Source: Cynocephalus volans (lineage: Eukaryota; Chordata; Mammalia; Dermoptera; Cynocephalidae). From it: a stretch of DNA of 64,000 bases. Made by a program: the position numbers and the translations under genes. The stretch is taken from assembly GCF_027409185.1 (NCBI RefSeq), contig NC_084464.1, forward strand, positions 43,251,095 through 43,315,094, written 5' to 3'. Below are positions 15,426 to 26,619 of this stretch, in pieces. The notes below the pieces were generated by a model. It did not search any database. It was not told the DNA's origin and saw only the letters and a list, made by a program, of their open reading frames with translations. Numbering within the stretch: the first letter of the stretch is position 1; each line of letters starts with the position of its first letter.

Positions 15426-16990
15426 CTGTCTGCCAAGAAGACTGCCGGGAGGTGGGGGAGGGGCAGGACCTGATGCAGCTGAAATCCCCAACTGCAGTCT
15501 CCTCAGCTCACCACCCTCTAGGCTCCAGAAGCCCCTCTCCCCAAGCCCATCCAGAGGGCCTCTGATGTCTCTGTTTTCCCAGTGGCTCCTAAAAACACCT
15601 TCCCCAATTTCCCCATCCAATGCCATCCTCTTGTTTTAGATTACAATCTGTAGTTGCTCTAGGCAGTATGTTTCTGGCCTGGGCAAGAAGCCCATTCTGG
15701 AGAGGGATCAAGAGGAGGGGTGGGTGCCTGGGTCACTGGCTGCCTTGTGGTTGGATGTTTGAGCCAGGTCAGCCCTGTACAGGCCTGGAGTCTGACCCAG
15801 AACCTTAGTGGAAAGTTGAATTTGTCTGGAGTCCTAGCCAGCCCCCTCCTGGGGTGCTCAGGACTGAGGTGAGGCTGAGAAAGCTCCCCTCCCCCTTCTG
15901 TCAAGCCTGAAGGGTAGGGAGCTTCACTTCTCCCCAGGCCTGGCCCTGGTAGGTGCTGTTGGCCTCGGTCGGGCCTGGAGGAGACTGGAAGCCTGGCTCC
16001 TTGACTCTCCTGGGTCTTAGTCACCAAAAAACCTCAGTCTCCAAAACCAATACAGGACTGGGCTCACAAACTCTCCACACACACCTTTACCAAAGTGCAA
16101 TGTCATGGCCCTTCAGAGCACTGCTGGGAGACCCAGGTGGGCAGGTGGGGTCCACTACTTCCCGCCGGATGTGGCTGGCTGGCATGGCTGCAAACCCAAG
16201 AGAGGAGTGGCCTTGCTACTGGCAGCCTGGCCACATCCTTGCAGTGGGGTGAGGGTGCGGTGTGGTTGGAAAACCAGCTGAGAGGACTCAGACAGAGACC
16301 AAAGGAGACTTGCTCTCCACAAGGGCTGGGAAACCACTTTGACTTCTGGAGTCTGTCAATCTGAAGGCAAAAGGAAGGGAAGGAACAGAGAGATCAGGAG
16401 AGAAGCTTCAAGGCCCACTTTGGGCCATTAATCTCAATTTATACATATTCCACCGCTCACTGTAGCCCAACCCTCTCTTTGCAATAACAGACTGATCTTT
16501 TCCTTAAGACCTGCAAACTGAGGTCTTCTTTTCCCAAATCCAGACAGTCTTCTCTCAAGTAGAGGAGTCCACTCTGGTTGTAGTCTTCACAAACAGAAGA
16601 GAGAGCAAGAGGGGTGGGGAAGCTGGGAGCCACAGACCAGGGTTCTAGACCCTGGCTCTGACTCCTGGCTAATGCGCCTCCCCTTCTGTGCCTCAGTTTC
16701 CTTACCATTAAGTAATAATAATGAAGAATTAGACTAAATGAACTCTCAATTTCCTTCCAACTTGGACATAAAATTGCTGCCCATTCCCATAAACCCTCTA
16801 TCTACCCTCATCACTTACTTGACATGGGAACATACAGTCCTCTCTGCAGACCTGAGAAGAGAAATTGGGGTTAGAGGGGTGGGAGAGAGGGCACAGGCCT
16901 TCCCTGCACCCCATCTCCATGCAGCCTTCCTGGGAAATCTGGCATGTTTTCTCCTCAAGTTTGATAACAATATGTATGAGGAGTTTGGGA
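15426..16990. other. Intergenic DNA upstream of POU5F1
   Basis: No gene is recognised. The block at about 16630-16735 (ending in a CTCAGTTTCC-type motif) resembles an old MIR in minus orientation. Confidence 0.4.
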
Positions 16991-17061
16991 GTTTTTTATT
17001 TGTTTTTTAGTGCCTGAGTGCTTACAAGAAACACACTTCAGGAGCTAAACTTCTTCTGGAT

Positions 17062-17172
17062 AAGTGGGAGGGGGTGAGGAGAGAAGGATGAGGGAGACAG
17101 AGGGGGCAGACAGGGAGGCTAGAAAGGAGGGAGGGGGAAGGAGAGAAAGAGAGAGAAAGAGAGAGAGCGCGT
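17062..17172 (+). repeat. Purine-rich (GA/GGA) tract
   Basis: About 110 bases are nearly pure G and A on the plus strand, ending in GAGAGAGAGCGCG. It lies in the presumed 3' flank of the class I-like pseudogene. Confidence 0.8.
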
Positions 17173-17349
17173 GCACCCAAGAGCTCATCATAGTATGTGT
17201 TGGGAGGAGGCGGCCCAGGTCAAAGGCTACAAGGAAAGAGGAACCTTAACCTATTTTCCCTCTTTCATACTCACTAGGTTGCTCTTCTCTAAATCTCTTC
17301 TCTCACAAAGAGAGGGATACCAGGTGATGCTTAAGGTCGCTTCCAGCTC

Positions 17350-17486
17350 TCATATTCTGAGCATAGCTGGTGTCCTGCCCTTCCACTTCTTCCAGAGGAA
17401 GGCACCTGCAGCTCCTGCAATGACCACTGCAGATGCCAGAAGCCCACAGAAGATCCAGACTGGGGTGTGCTTAGCACAGGGAGGTT
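17350..17486 (-). pseudogene. Class I-like transmembrane and cytoplasmic exon
   Basis: The acceptor CTTTCAG is followed by phase-1 codons PPCAKHTP, then a membrane helix (VWIFCGLLASAVVIAGAAG), the basic stop-transfer motif LWKKWKGR and TGA at 17352-17350. The segment is open throughout, unlike the other two exons. A minus-strand AATAAA at 17000-16995 could be its poly(A) signal. Confidence 0.7.
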
Positions 17487-18252
17487 CTGAAAGGTGAGGG
17501 AGCATGTCGGCCAGTGACAGACCAGCTGGACTCCTTGCCTTTTTCTGGCCACGCTGGCTGTTCCTTTGGGGTCTCGCAGAGATCCAGCACTGGCCTGGTG
17601 CTCCATCAGACAGGAGAGCTTCTGCTCACCTCAAAAGGGATCTTGGTGAACTGCTGGCTCTGAGCAGTGTCATTCCCTGGGGGGAAGGTGGCTTGAGGTC
17701 CCAGGGACTCAGGAGTCAGAAGTAGCCCATCCCACAACTAGATTAGCCGGACACTGAAGGACAGAAGCCAAAAGCTCAGCAAGTTTGAATGGGCTCTCTT
17801 CCAGGGGCTTTGTAGAGTCATACACACCAAGGGGGCTAGGGGGTCAGGAATTGGTGGCAAAGGAGACCTCAAGACCTCCTAGACCAGGAGAAACTCGCTG
17901 CTTCTGGTTTTGCCAAACTGCAGAGCATCCTCCACAGCAGGGCCAGGGCTGCCACCCAGGCACCTGTCCACTGCATTCCATAATGACTGTGGGAGACGCC
18001 CCACCATGAGTGCCCTTGGTGCTCAGCCCTGGGTCAGAACTTGAACACCAAGTGGAGAAAGGGAAGACCGAGCATGTGTGAGAGAGGAAAGCACAATGGC
18101 TGGGTGGCCAGGGATGGAACTGTGCTCATACAGGACACAGGTAATGAGATGGAGTTTCTGAGGCTGGCTGAGGGGTCTGTTCTCCCATCCCTCCTGACAA
18201 TGCCCTCAGCTCTGCCACCGTCGTCACAGTGATCAGTCTGCACCTATCACAC

Positions 18253-18512
18253 CTACTGTAGGCTGTGGCCCCACCCCAGCCTCCAGGTATTTCCAGAGAG
18301 GGCAGATGCAGCTCTGGGTCAGGAAGGATTATCGTTCCTCTCCCTTCTCCCTCTCTGCAGCTCTCCTCGTTTCTGGCTTGCTTTTGCTGGAGTGAAAGGC
18401 TCAAGTGTGCTGAAAAGGAAGTCCTGGCCGTCACAGTTGTATTGCCAGTGTCCCCGGGTACTCTGGCTCCCCAGCAACTCATAGACCACCATGGTCTGAA
18501 GGGCATGTGACT
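18253..18512 (-). pseudogene. Class I-like alpha2 exon (degraded)
   Basis: The acceptor TTTTAG is followed by AG TCA CAT (phase 1, as in class I exon 3). SHALQ, GHWQY and DGQDFL are class I alpha2 signatures; the Cys of the alpha2 disulfide is replaced by Tyr in VVYELL. The C-terminal CPLWKYLEAG is in a different frame. The length is about 260 rather than 276, so there is a net deletion. Confidence 0.68.
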
Positions 18513-19462
18513 CTAAAATGCCAAGGCCCCAGAACTCCAATTGCAAGAGAGCAAAACAGTGGCCTCCACCTCCACTCCCACTACCTCCCCAAATGCCTGG
18601 AATTCCCTTCTCCACTGATAAACCCTCACTCATTCTCCAGGACGTATCTTCTCCATCATGCACAACCTGAGCAAAGTTGTGCTGCAGTCCTCCCTTCCTC
18701 CCCTGCAGCAAACAGCTCCCTCTTGTGTTCCCGGCATGCATTGCACATGCCACAGCTGCCGCTCCCACCACAAAGAGCCCTCCAGAAGCCCTCATCACGT
18801 TTACATCCCAGATTTAAATGCCACTTATATGCCCATGGCAAATATAACTGAACCTCTCTAAGCCTCACTTTCTTCATCTGGGAATTGGAGATCATAATAG
18901 TCCTTACCCCACAAGGAAAGATTAAATGAGATAATGCATGCCAGTGTTGATGTAAAACCTGCCAATAAGAATTCAAGAACTAGTAGCTGCCATTGTAAGG
19001 TAATAGCTATTGTTGGTAATAGCACAATAAACAGCTCTTACTAAGCCCTCAAATGTTTGCTAGATGGAAAAGAAAAAAGACATAGTTTAGAAACATACTT
19101 TGCTCAGGACCCTGATCAGGTCTCCAAATGGATGTGCCAGAAAAAGTCCAGTTATTTCCCAGTTCCTGGCTGTGAAAAAGTTGGATAAGACTTTTTTCAC
19201 CTGAAGGGAAGACTTGGGAGTATAGAGACAATGGCCAATAGCTTAGACGCCTATTCTTTGACTGGGGTAAAGGGTGGGGGTCTCATGTCTTCCCCTTTCC
19301 AATATCTAATATCCAGTCCTTTTGGCACCACTGGGTACATAACAGGGTTTGAGTCAGGGATGAAATCCCTCAGACAGAGGGTGGAGATATCAGGATCTCA
19401 GTTGAAGGGGTGTGGTATCCAGAGTGCCCAGCCCAGGGCCTGGCACAGAGCTTAATAAATCT

Positions 19463-19604
19463 TTTTTTTTTTTTTTTTTTTTTCGTGACCGGCACTCAGC
19501 CAGTGAGTGCACCGGTCATTCCTATATAGGATCCGAACCCGCGGCGGGAGCGTTGCCGCGCTCCCAGCGCAGCACTCTACCGAGTGCGCCACGGGCTTGG
19601 CCCG
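19463..19604 (-). mobile_element. Dimeric SINE, GC-rich head variant
   Basis: Same variant as at 6277. AGCTTAATAAATCTT duplicated at both ends. It lies between the alpha1 and alpha2 exons of the class I-like pseudogene. Confidence 0.88.
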
Positions 19605-19712
19605 AGCTTAATAAATCTTAATTGAATAATAATGAATGCAACTCCACATCTTTAGGCCTCTGCTGAGTTCCTCCTCTCCTTCCCTGCCTCCTCCTGGTGC
19701 AACCCCAATCAC

Positions 19713-19970
19713 CTTGGCTCTGGTTGTTCTGTGCCATGATGCTCCTTAGGATGATGACAAGGTGCTGGGCTCTGGCCTTCAGTCTGAGAACCAGCTTCTC
19801 CCAAGCCCTTGGGTCCCTGGCCTGGGACAGGATGCCGAGGGCTCTGCCCACCTGCTGTCCTTGCAGCACCATAAGAAAGGCTGGTCATCCAAATAGACTG
19901 AGTCATCATAAGGGGCTTGCCCAGTGCTGGGCTGGGAAAGAGCAGTGAAGTCATAGCAGAGAATGGACTG
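19713..19970 (-). pseudogene. Class I-like alpha1 exon (frameshifted)
   Basis: This exon has 258 bases between the acceptor CCCTCAG and the donor CAAG|GTGATT, close to the MIC or ULBP alpha1 size. The first half is in one frame (CYDFTALSQPSTGQAPYDD) and the second is in another (WEKLVLRLKARAQHLVIILR). Ending in phase 1 is standard for class I exon 2. Confidence 0.7.
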
Positions 19971-20046
19971 CTGAGGGAAAAATAAATGATGGTAGAGAGT
20001 TCTCTCTCTCTCTAACAGGAGTCTTGCCTGGGAGACGACCACAGGG

Positions 20047-20117
20047 AAGGGGATCAGAACCCTTGACCTTGGTGTTATAACACTGCTCTCTAACCAACTA
20101 AGCTAGCTGGCCAGCCT
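20047..20117 (-). mobile_element. tRNA-Ile-type SINE fragment
   Basis: CCCTTGACCTTGGTGTTATA and CTAGCTGGCCAGCC. Confidence 0.75.
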
Positions 20118-20118
20118 G

Positions 20119-20800
20119 TACAACTATTTCTGAGGGCATCAAAGGAGCAGGAAGGGGAATAGGGAGTGAACGACGGGAAGGGAAACTCTTGTTTCCCTGG
20201 AGAAACTCATCCAGACCATTGTTTTATTTTGGGGGGCAGCTGGACAGTACAGGGATGTGGATCCTTGACCTTGGTGTTAGATAACACTGTGCTCTAACCA
20301 TCTGAGCTAACCAGACAGCTCTCTCATTGTTTTAAATAGTAAGAACTCCCAAATCTCTAAATCCCTGTACTTCATATCAGTATATCCAACCAGCTCTTGG
20401 CCATTTTGACCTCAAGCCAGAACCAGGCGAGGTGTGGGAAATTACCTAGATGCCATGATAGTCTCCTGGTACAGTATTATGAGGCTATCCCAGAGGTTGT
20501 GGAAGAAAAAGGCTCACAGACCAAATGAGGATGCTCAAATAACCCAGTTTATTAAATAAAGGTACAACACACAGTGAGGAGGGAAGCACTGGGGTAGGTT
20601 AACACACATAAGAAAGCGTGCAGGTTGGGTGGAAAGATCACCCAGCCTGAATTCTGGGTTATGCAACGTGCATCTGTCCTTCCAGAGACCCCATGAATAC
20701 TGTGTTCCTCCTACATCTCATATACTTAGGGTGTGGCAACTACTTAGTGCCTCCTAGGTCTTTCCATCCCTTTCTATGACTTCACACAAATACAAGGGTA
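20119..20800. other. Spacer upstream of class I-like pseudogene
   Basis: Apart from a SINE (20230-20320) no gene is recognised. A minus-strand AATAAA-type signal near 20540-20560 could mark an unassigned repeat or transcript end. Confidence 0.3.
20230..20320 (-). mobile_element. Monomeric tRNA-Ile-type SINE
   Basis: CAGTACAGGGATGTGGATCC to CTGAGCTAACCAGACAGCT. Confidence 0.78.
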
Positions 20801-20904
20801 CTTCAAAAAGTTCATGAAAAGATTCATATTATCCTTTTTTTTTTTTTTTGTCTTCAGCAAGAACAAATCTTTTAATTCTATTTTTCCACAAACTTTTTGA
20901 AGTA
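20799..20904. mobile_element. Mariner-like miniature inverted-repeat element
   Basis: A TA dinucleotide flanks each side. The element starts CTTCAAAAAGTTCATG and ends with the near-complement CACAAACTTTTTGAAG, giving about 20-bp terminal inverted repeats around 102 bases with no coding capacity. TA duplication and this repeat type indicate a Tc1/mariner-derived MITE. Confidence 0.75.
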
Positions 20905-21254
20905 CTATGTTTTTCTTACTTATCTGGCAGATTGCTTACTTGGTTATCTACGTGTAACACTTCTTTTGAGTTCCATCTATCCCATTTATTTTGTCTTCTA
21001 TAGCAGAACTTGATACGTCCAAACTGGAAAGTGCTTTACATGGGTGGTTACCCTAGAATGCTGCCTCCTGCAACACCCTCCAGTTTCAAACAATGACCAA
21101 GTCCTGCTCATTTTACTTCCTGTTTCTCAAATCTGGACATTCTTCTACTCCCACCAAACCGACCCACAGCATGGCTTTCTTGGAGTATAGCCAGAGTCTT
21201 TCTAAATGGTCTCTCTCCATCCAGTCTTAACTATTTAAAATCTGTCCTCCCTTA

Positions 21255-23828
21255 TACGCCAACAAATTTGAAAATCTGGAGGAAATGGATAAATTTCTGG
21301 ACACACACAAGCTCCCAAAACTGAACCGTGAAGACGTAGAAAATTTGAACAGACCAATAACAATAAAGGAGATTGAAGCTGTTATCAGAAGGCTCCCAAC
21401 AAAGAAAAGCCCAGGACCAGATGGATTCACAGCAGAATTTTACCAAACATTCAAACAGGAATTGACGCTGATTCTTTACAAACTATTCCAAAAGATTGAA
21501 ACGGACACAAATCTCCCAAACTCATTCTATGAAGCAAACATCATCCTGATACCAAAACCAGGTAAAGATATAACCAAAAAAGAAAACTACAGGCCGATAT
21601 CCTTGATGAATATAGATGCAAAAATCCTCACTAAAATACTAGCAAACAGAATACAGCAACACATACGAAAAATTATTCATCACGATCAAGTGGGATTCAT
21701 CCCAGGGATGCAAGGTTGGTTCAACATATGCAAATCAATAAATGTGATACACCATATTAATAAACTCAAACACAAGGACCATATGATCATCTCTATAGAT
21801 GCTGAAAAAGCATTTGATAAAGTTCAGCACTCATTCATGACAAAGACCCTCTATAAGTTAGGTATAGAGGGAAAGTATCTCAACATAATTAAAGCCATAT
21901 ATGACAAACCCACTGCCAATATCATCCTGAATGGGGAAAAGCTGAAAGCTTTTCCTTTAAGAACAGGAACTAGACAAGGATGCCCACTCTCACCACTCCT
22001 ATTCAACATAGTGTTGGAAGTACTAGCCAGAGCAATCAGAGAAGAGAAGGAAATAAAGGGCATCCAGATTGGAAAAGATGAAGTCAAACTGTCCCTGTTT
22101 GCAGATGACATGATCCTATATATCGAAGAGCCTAAAACCTCTACAAAAAAACTGTTGGAATTGATAAATGATTTCAGCACAGTAGCAGGATACAAAATCA
22201 ACACACAAAAATCAGTAGCATTTCTTTTCTCCAATAGTGAACATGCAGAAGGAGAAATCAAGAAAGCCTGCCCATTTACAATAGCCACCAAAAAAATAAA
22301 ATACTTAGGAATTGAGTTAACCAAGGAGGTGAAAAATCTCTATAATGAGAACTACAAACCACTGCTGAGAGAAATTAGAGAGGATACAAGAAGATGGAAA
22401 GATATTCCATGCTCTTGGATTGGAAGAATCAACATAGTGAAAATGTCCATACTACCCAAAGTGATATACAAATTCAATGCAATCCCCATCAAAATTCCAA
22501 AGACATTTTTCTCAGAAATGGAAAAAACTATTCAGACATTTATATGGAACAATAAAAGACCACGCATAGCCAAAGCAATGCTGAGCAAAAAAAATAAAGC
22601 TGGAGGCATAACACTACCTGACTTTAAGCTATACTACAAAGCTATAATAACCAAAACAGTATGGTACTGGCATAAAAACAGACACACTGATCAATGGAAT
22701 AGAATAGAGAATCCAGAAATCAACTCACACACTTACTGCCATCTGATCTTTGACAAAGGCACCAAGCCTATTCACTGGGGAAGGGACTGCCTCTTCAGCA
22801 AATGGTGCTGGGAGAACTGGATTTCCATGTGCAGGAGAATGAAACTAGATCCATACCTCTCACCGTATACTAAAATCAACTCAAAATGGATTAAGAATTT
22901 AAATATACACCCCGAAACAATAAAACTTCTTAAAGAAAACATAGGAGAAACACTTCAGGAAATAGGACTGGGCACAGACTTCATGAATACGACACCAAAA
23001 GCACGGGCAACCAAAGGAAAAATAAACAAATGGGATTATATCAAACTAAAAAGCTTCTGCACAGCAAAAGAAACAATTAAAAGAGTTAAAAGACAACCAA
23101 CAGAGTGGGAGAAAATATTTGCAAAATATACATCTGACAAAGGATTAATATCCAGAATATATAAGGAACTCAAACAACTTTACAAGAAGAAAACAAGCAA
23201 CCCAATTAAAAAATGGGCAAAAGAGCTAAGTAGGCATTTCTCTAAGGAAGATATACAAATGGCCGACAGACATATGAAAAAATGCTCAACATCACTCAGC
23301 ATCCGGGAAATGCAAATCAAAACCACACTGAGATACCATCTAACCCCAGTTAGGATGGCTAAAATCCAAAAGACTCTGAACGATAAATGCTGGCGAGGTT
23401 GCGGAGAAAAAGGAACTCTCATACATTGTTGGTGGGACTGCAAAATGGTGCAGCCTCTATGGAAAATGGTATGGAGGTTCCTCAAACAATTGCAGATAGA
23501 TCTACCATATGACCCAGCTATCCCAATGTTGGGAATATACCCAGAGGAATGGAAATCATCAAGTTGAAGGTATACCTGTTCCCCAATGTTTATCGCAGCA
23601 CTCTTTACAATAGCCAAGAGTTGGAACCAGCCCAAATGCCCATCATCAGATGAGTGGATACGGAAAATGTGGTACATCTACACAATGGAATACTACTCAG
23701 CTATAAAAACGAATGAAATACTGCCATTTGCAACAACATGGATGGACCTTGAGAGAATTATATTAAGTGAAACAAGTCAGGCACAGAAAGAGAAATACCA
23801 CATGTTCTCACTTATTGGTGGGAGCTAA
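21255..23828 (+). pseudogene. L1 ORF2 fragment (reverse transcriptase and C-terminus)
   Basis: The frame is open from the truncation point to a single in-frame TGA at 23565-23567, then continues open to TAA at 23828. The sister copy L1-D has CGA at that codon, so a CpG deamination made the stop. The reverse transcriptase keeps its catalytic FADD motif (22098-22109) and the fingers motif [15 protein letters not shown]. The Cys-rich C-terminal motif ([18 protein letters not shown]) is complete. The N-terminal endonuclease is missing, so the copy cannot retrotranspose on its own. Confidence 0.92.
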
Positions 23829-23842
23829 AAATTAATATATAA

Positions 23843-23847
<5 letters not shown>

Positions 23848-23889
<42 letters not shown>
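23848..23889 (+). repeat. (CA)n microsatellite in L1-A 3' UTR
   Basis: About 21 CA units occur at the site where sister L1 copies have shorter CA runs (50107-50122 in L1-D), so the repeat expanded from an L1-encoded seed. Confidence 0.9.
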
Positions 23890-23892
<3 letters not shown>

Positions 23893-24082
23893 CCGGGGGG
23901 GGGGGAAGAAGATATAACAACCACAATTATTTGAAGTTGATACGACAAGCAAACAGAAAGGACATTGTTGGGGGGGAGGGGGCGAGGGAGAAGGGAGGGA
24001 GGTCTTGGTGCTGGGGAGCAATAATCAGCTACAATGTATATCGACAAAATAAAATTTAAAAAAAAAAAAAAATCTGTCCTCC

Positions 24083-26400
24083 TTGATATAATCAGAGGGA
24101 TCTATCTGGAAACACATATCTGACTGCATACCATTCTGCTGCTCCTTCAAGGATTCCCCTTTTGTCTTCGGGATGATTTCAAGCTCCTTAGTAAGCTAAA
24201 CAAGGCCCCTCAAAGGCTGACATCTCCACCCTCACTTCCCACCACTCCCTGCCTTCACTAGATCCTCTTGGAACAGGAACATTTGAGCATCTCTGTACTC
24301 CTGGTGCTGTTGCATGTCCCAGTGCCTTCCTGAGACTGTCCACTCTTGAGAGATGACCCATCCTTCCCTTCTCTTAAACCCTTACCCTGGCCTCAAACCA
24401 TCTACCGTCCTGCTGCACTTTATTTCAGAGATAACCCCTGACTCTTACTCAGAGAATGGTGGCTAATCCCTGACACACACACACCCTTACACACTCATCT
24501 ATCGCTGTACCTCCCACATAAGCCATCCCTTTTTCTGTTCAAAACTAATTCCTCTGGCCTCCCTTGGTCCCTTAGTTATCCCTCTTTATCCAGCAGGGAA
24601 GTCCTCTCCTGAATACCAGGTCCAGGGAGGTAGGAGGGTACGGTGTAGTGCCCCCCAAGCTTGCTAGAGCCAAAGAATCACCTGGGCCATTGTTTCTCAG
24701 GGCTTTCCTCTTGAGAACCTGACTCAGGAGGGTTGGGGTCAGGCCCAAGAATCTGTATTTTTAATAAACACCTCAAATGATTCTTATGAGATGTACTATT
24801 TTGGACAAGCTTTTAGGTCTCTGAACCTCACATTCCTCCCATATAAAATGAGGAGATAATGCCTACCTCGGAGGATTAGAGGTAATACCAAAACAAAACA
24901 AGTGACACCTAGTGGGAATTTTTTTTTTTTTAATGTTTTTTGCCACTGACCAGTACAGGGATCTGAACGCTTGACCTTGGTGTTAACACCACACACTCTC
25001 ACCAACTGGCCCACCTAGGAGAAGTTGAAAAACATATTTTAAACAAAATATTTTACTTGATAGTTTTTTTCTGATGAAAGTAAGGTCAACTATCTTAGAA
25101 TATTATCACGAAGAAAGCCATAAACCCTTCAACATCCTTTCCCCCAAGATAACCACTGCTGTCAGCTTGGTCAAATTCTTTCAGGTTGTCATTTAACTTT
25201 TTTTTTTTTTTACTTAGTAAATATATATCTCATCAAATCTTGCTTTTGTCCCCACCTCAACGTGATAGTGAGGTCAGCAGCCACTTCCTAATTGCCAGAG
25301 CTACTGACTCTTTTCAGCCCTTGTCTGATGAGGTCTCTAAGCAGCCTGTGACTCTGGATGTCTCTTCTTCTTGTCACTCTCCTGATTGGAAGGTGACCCC
25401 TCTCAGCCTCCTTGTCTGGCTCCAATGCCTGAGCAGTGACTATCCAGTTTTCTGAGTCACTTCCTCGGCCCCACCCTCCACTCATTCTACAATTACTGCC
25501 TGGAGAACACACTCACCGCTGGACTTCAGTTTCAATGCTCTCCTCTCGTTTCCCTTGAAGCTCCCTCCATCTCTCCTCCATGCAGCTGCTCAAGTAATCT
25601 TTCCCAAACTCAAATTCAATAATTTTATTGCCCTGCTTGAGATCCTTCAATGAGACCCTCCCCACTGCCTCTCAAAACAGTTCATTTCTTGGCCTGGCTC
25701 ATGGAGGAAACTGGGACTTGCCTGGTATTTGGAATCAAAGATCTGATTGACATCCTTCATTCACCAACTTACCAGTCAGTAGTGTGAAGTTAGGGCAATT
25801 ACAAACTTCTAAGCCTCCATTTCTCATCTGTAACCCAGGAAAATAAGACCTACCATGGAGGAGTATGGCTAAGATTCAACAGCTTTATGTTAGTAAATAC
25901 CCAGAAAGCAATGACCGATGAGTGCTCTAACAACTGAGATGCTCTGATTCAGCCGTCCACCCCACCACCAGTTCTGCAGATACACCTGTGGCTCCCAGAA
26001 CCCCACTTTCTGGCTGCTTCAGTTGCCTGCAGTGTCCTTTCCGCCTCTGGTTTGTCTATTCAGACCCTTTCAGCTCTGAATGTTAGCCACCTCTCTCAAG
26101 CTTTTCCACACCTCCAGAGGTAGAATTCACTCTTCCCTTTGGGAAACCTCAAGAACGTACCCATTCTGTTGCAATAGCATCTACAACATTTTCTGCTCAA
26201 TAGTTCTTTTTCACCAGACTGGACAACCCTTAAGACCAGATCTTATTCATCTTTGCATCCCCCACGCCAAGGAGGAAGTAGCTGATCAGCAAGTGGGTGT
26301 TGCAAAAATCAATTTCACATGAAATTCACTTTTTCTTTGTTTACCTCCTGCCATGCAGTAGAACTAACTGTAGGTATGAGTTAAGTTTTAAGGTTCAAAT
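24083..26400. other. Gene-free interval with old repeats
   Basis: No gene is recognised. About 24090-24480 and 25480-25720 resemble old LINE (L2-like) fragments, 24800-24900 and 25770-25870 resemble MIR in minus orientation, and a SINE lies at 24917-25018. Confidence 0.4.
24917..25018 (-). mobile_element. Monomeric tRNA-Ile-type SINE
   Basis: Poly(T), CCAGTACAGGGATCTGAACG and CTTGGTGTTAACACC. Confidence 0.8.
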
Positions 26401-26619
26401 GTGGGGAAGAGGATGCGGATTGGGGCAACCCACTTACGAGAGAAAAGCAGTCTCAGGGAAAACCCTACACCCCACGCCTGACCTTATCTTCTCTCAGACT
26501 GGCGACCTCCATCTGCCCCGTCCTCCGCGTCTGGGCTCCAGGAAGGGCTCACAAGGGGCCTCATAAAGGACACAGTTGGGGTAGGATATGAGTCGCAGGA
26601 AGGAGAGAGAGTCTACACA

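Larger units (their letters stand above)
17350..19970 (-). pseudogene. MHC class I-like (ULBP/MIC-type) pseudogene: alpha1, alpha2, transmembrane
   Basis: Three class I-like exons lie in order on the minus strand. The alpha1 exon (19970-19713) reads SILCYDFTALSQ and VYLDDQPFL, then needs a one-base frame change to continue WEKLVLRLKARAQHLVIIL. The alpha2 exon (18512-18253) starts SHALQTMVVYELL and GHWQYNCDGQDFLF; it then loses frame and resumes as CPLWKYLEAG. The transmembrane exon (17486-17350) encodes VWIFCGLLASAVVIAGAAG and then a basic anchor. No Ig-like alpha3 (Cys, GFYP) was found in the 0.77 kb between alpha2 and the membrane exon. The LCYDF and LDDQPFL motifs and the missing alpha3 suggest an NKG2D-ligand type (ULBP/RAET1 or MIC); a classical class I relic is the alternative. 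The frame breaks argue it is not functional. I did not find a signal-peptide exon. Confidence 0.72.
21251..24068 (+). mobile_element. L1-A: 5'-truncated young LINE-1
   Basis: This is an L1 truncated within ORF2, flanked by a duplication AAAATCTGTCCTCC (21237-21250 and 24069-24082). It contains most of the reverse transcriptase, the Cys-rich C-terminus, a 3' UTR with a (CA)n run (23848-23889), a G-rich stretch and a poly(A) tail. The perfect duplication and nearly open frame point to a recent insertion. Confidence 0.95.

Noticed and set aside
17630-17690. A 51-base exon (CCCCCAG acceptor to GAG|GTGAGC donor) between alpha2 and the membrane exon
   Set aside because: The splice-like ends are good, but the encoded residues match no class I segment I know; it could equally be chance.
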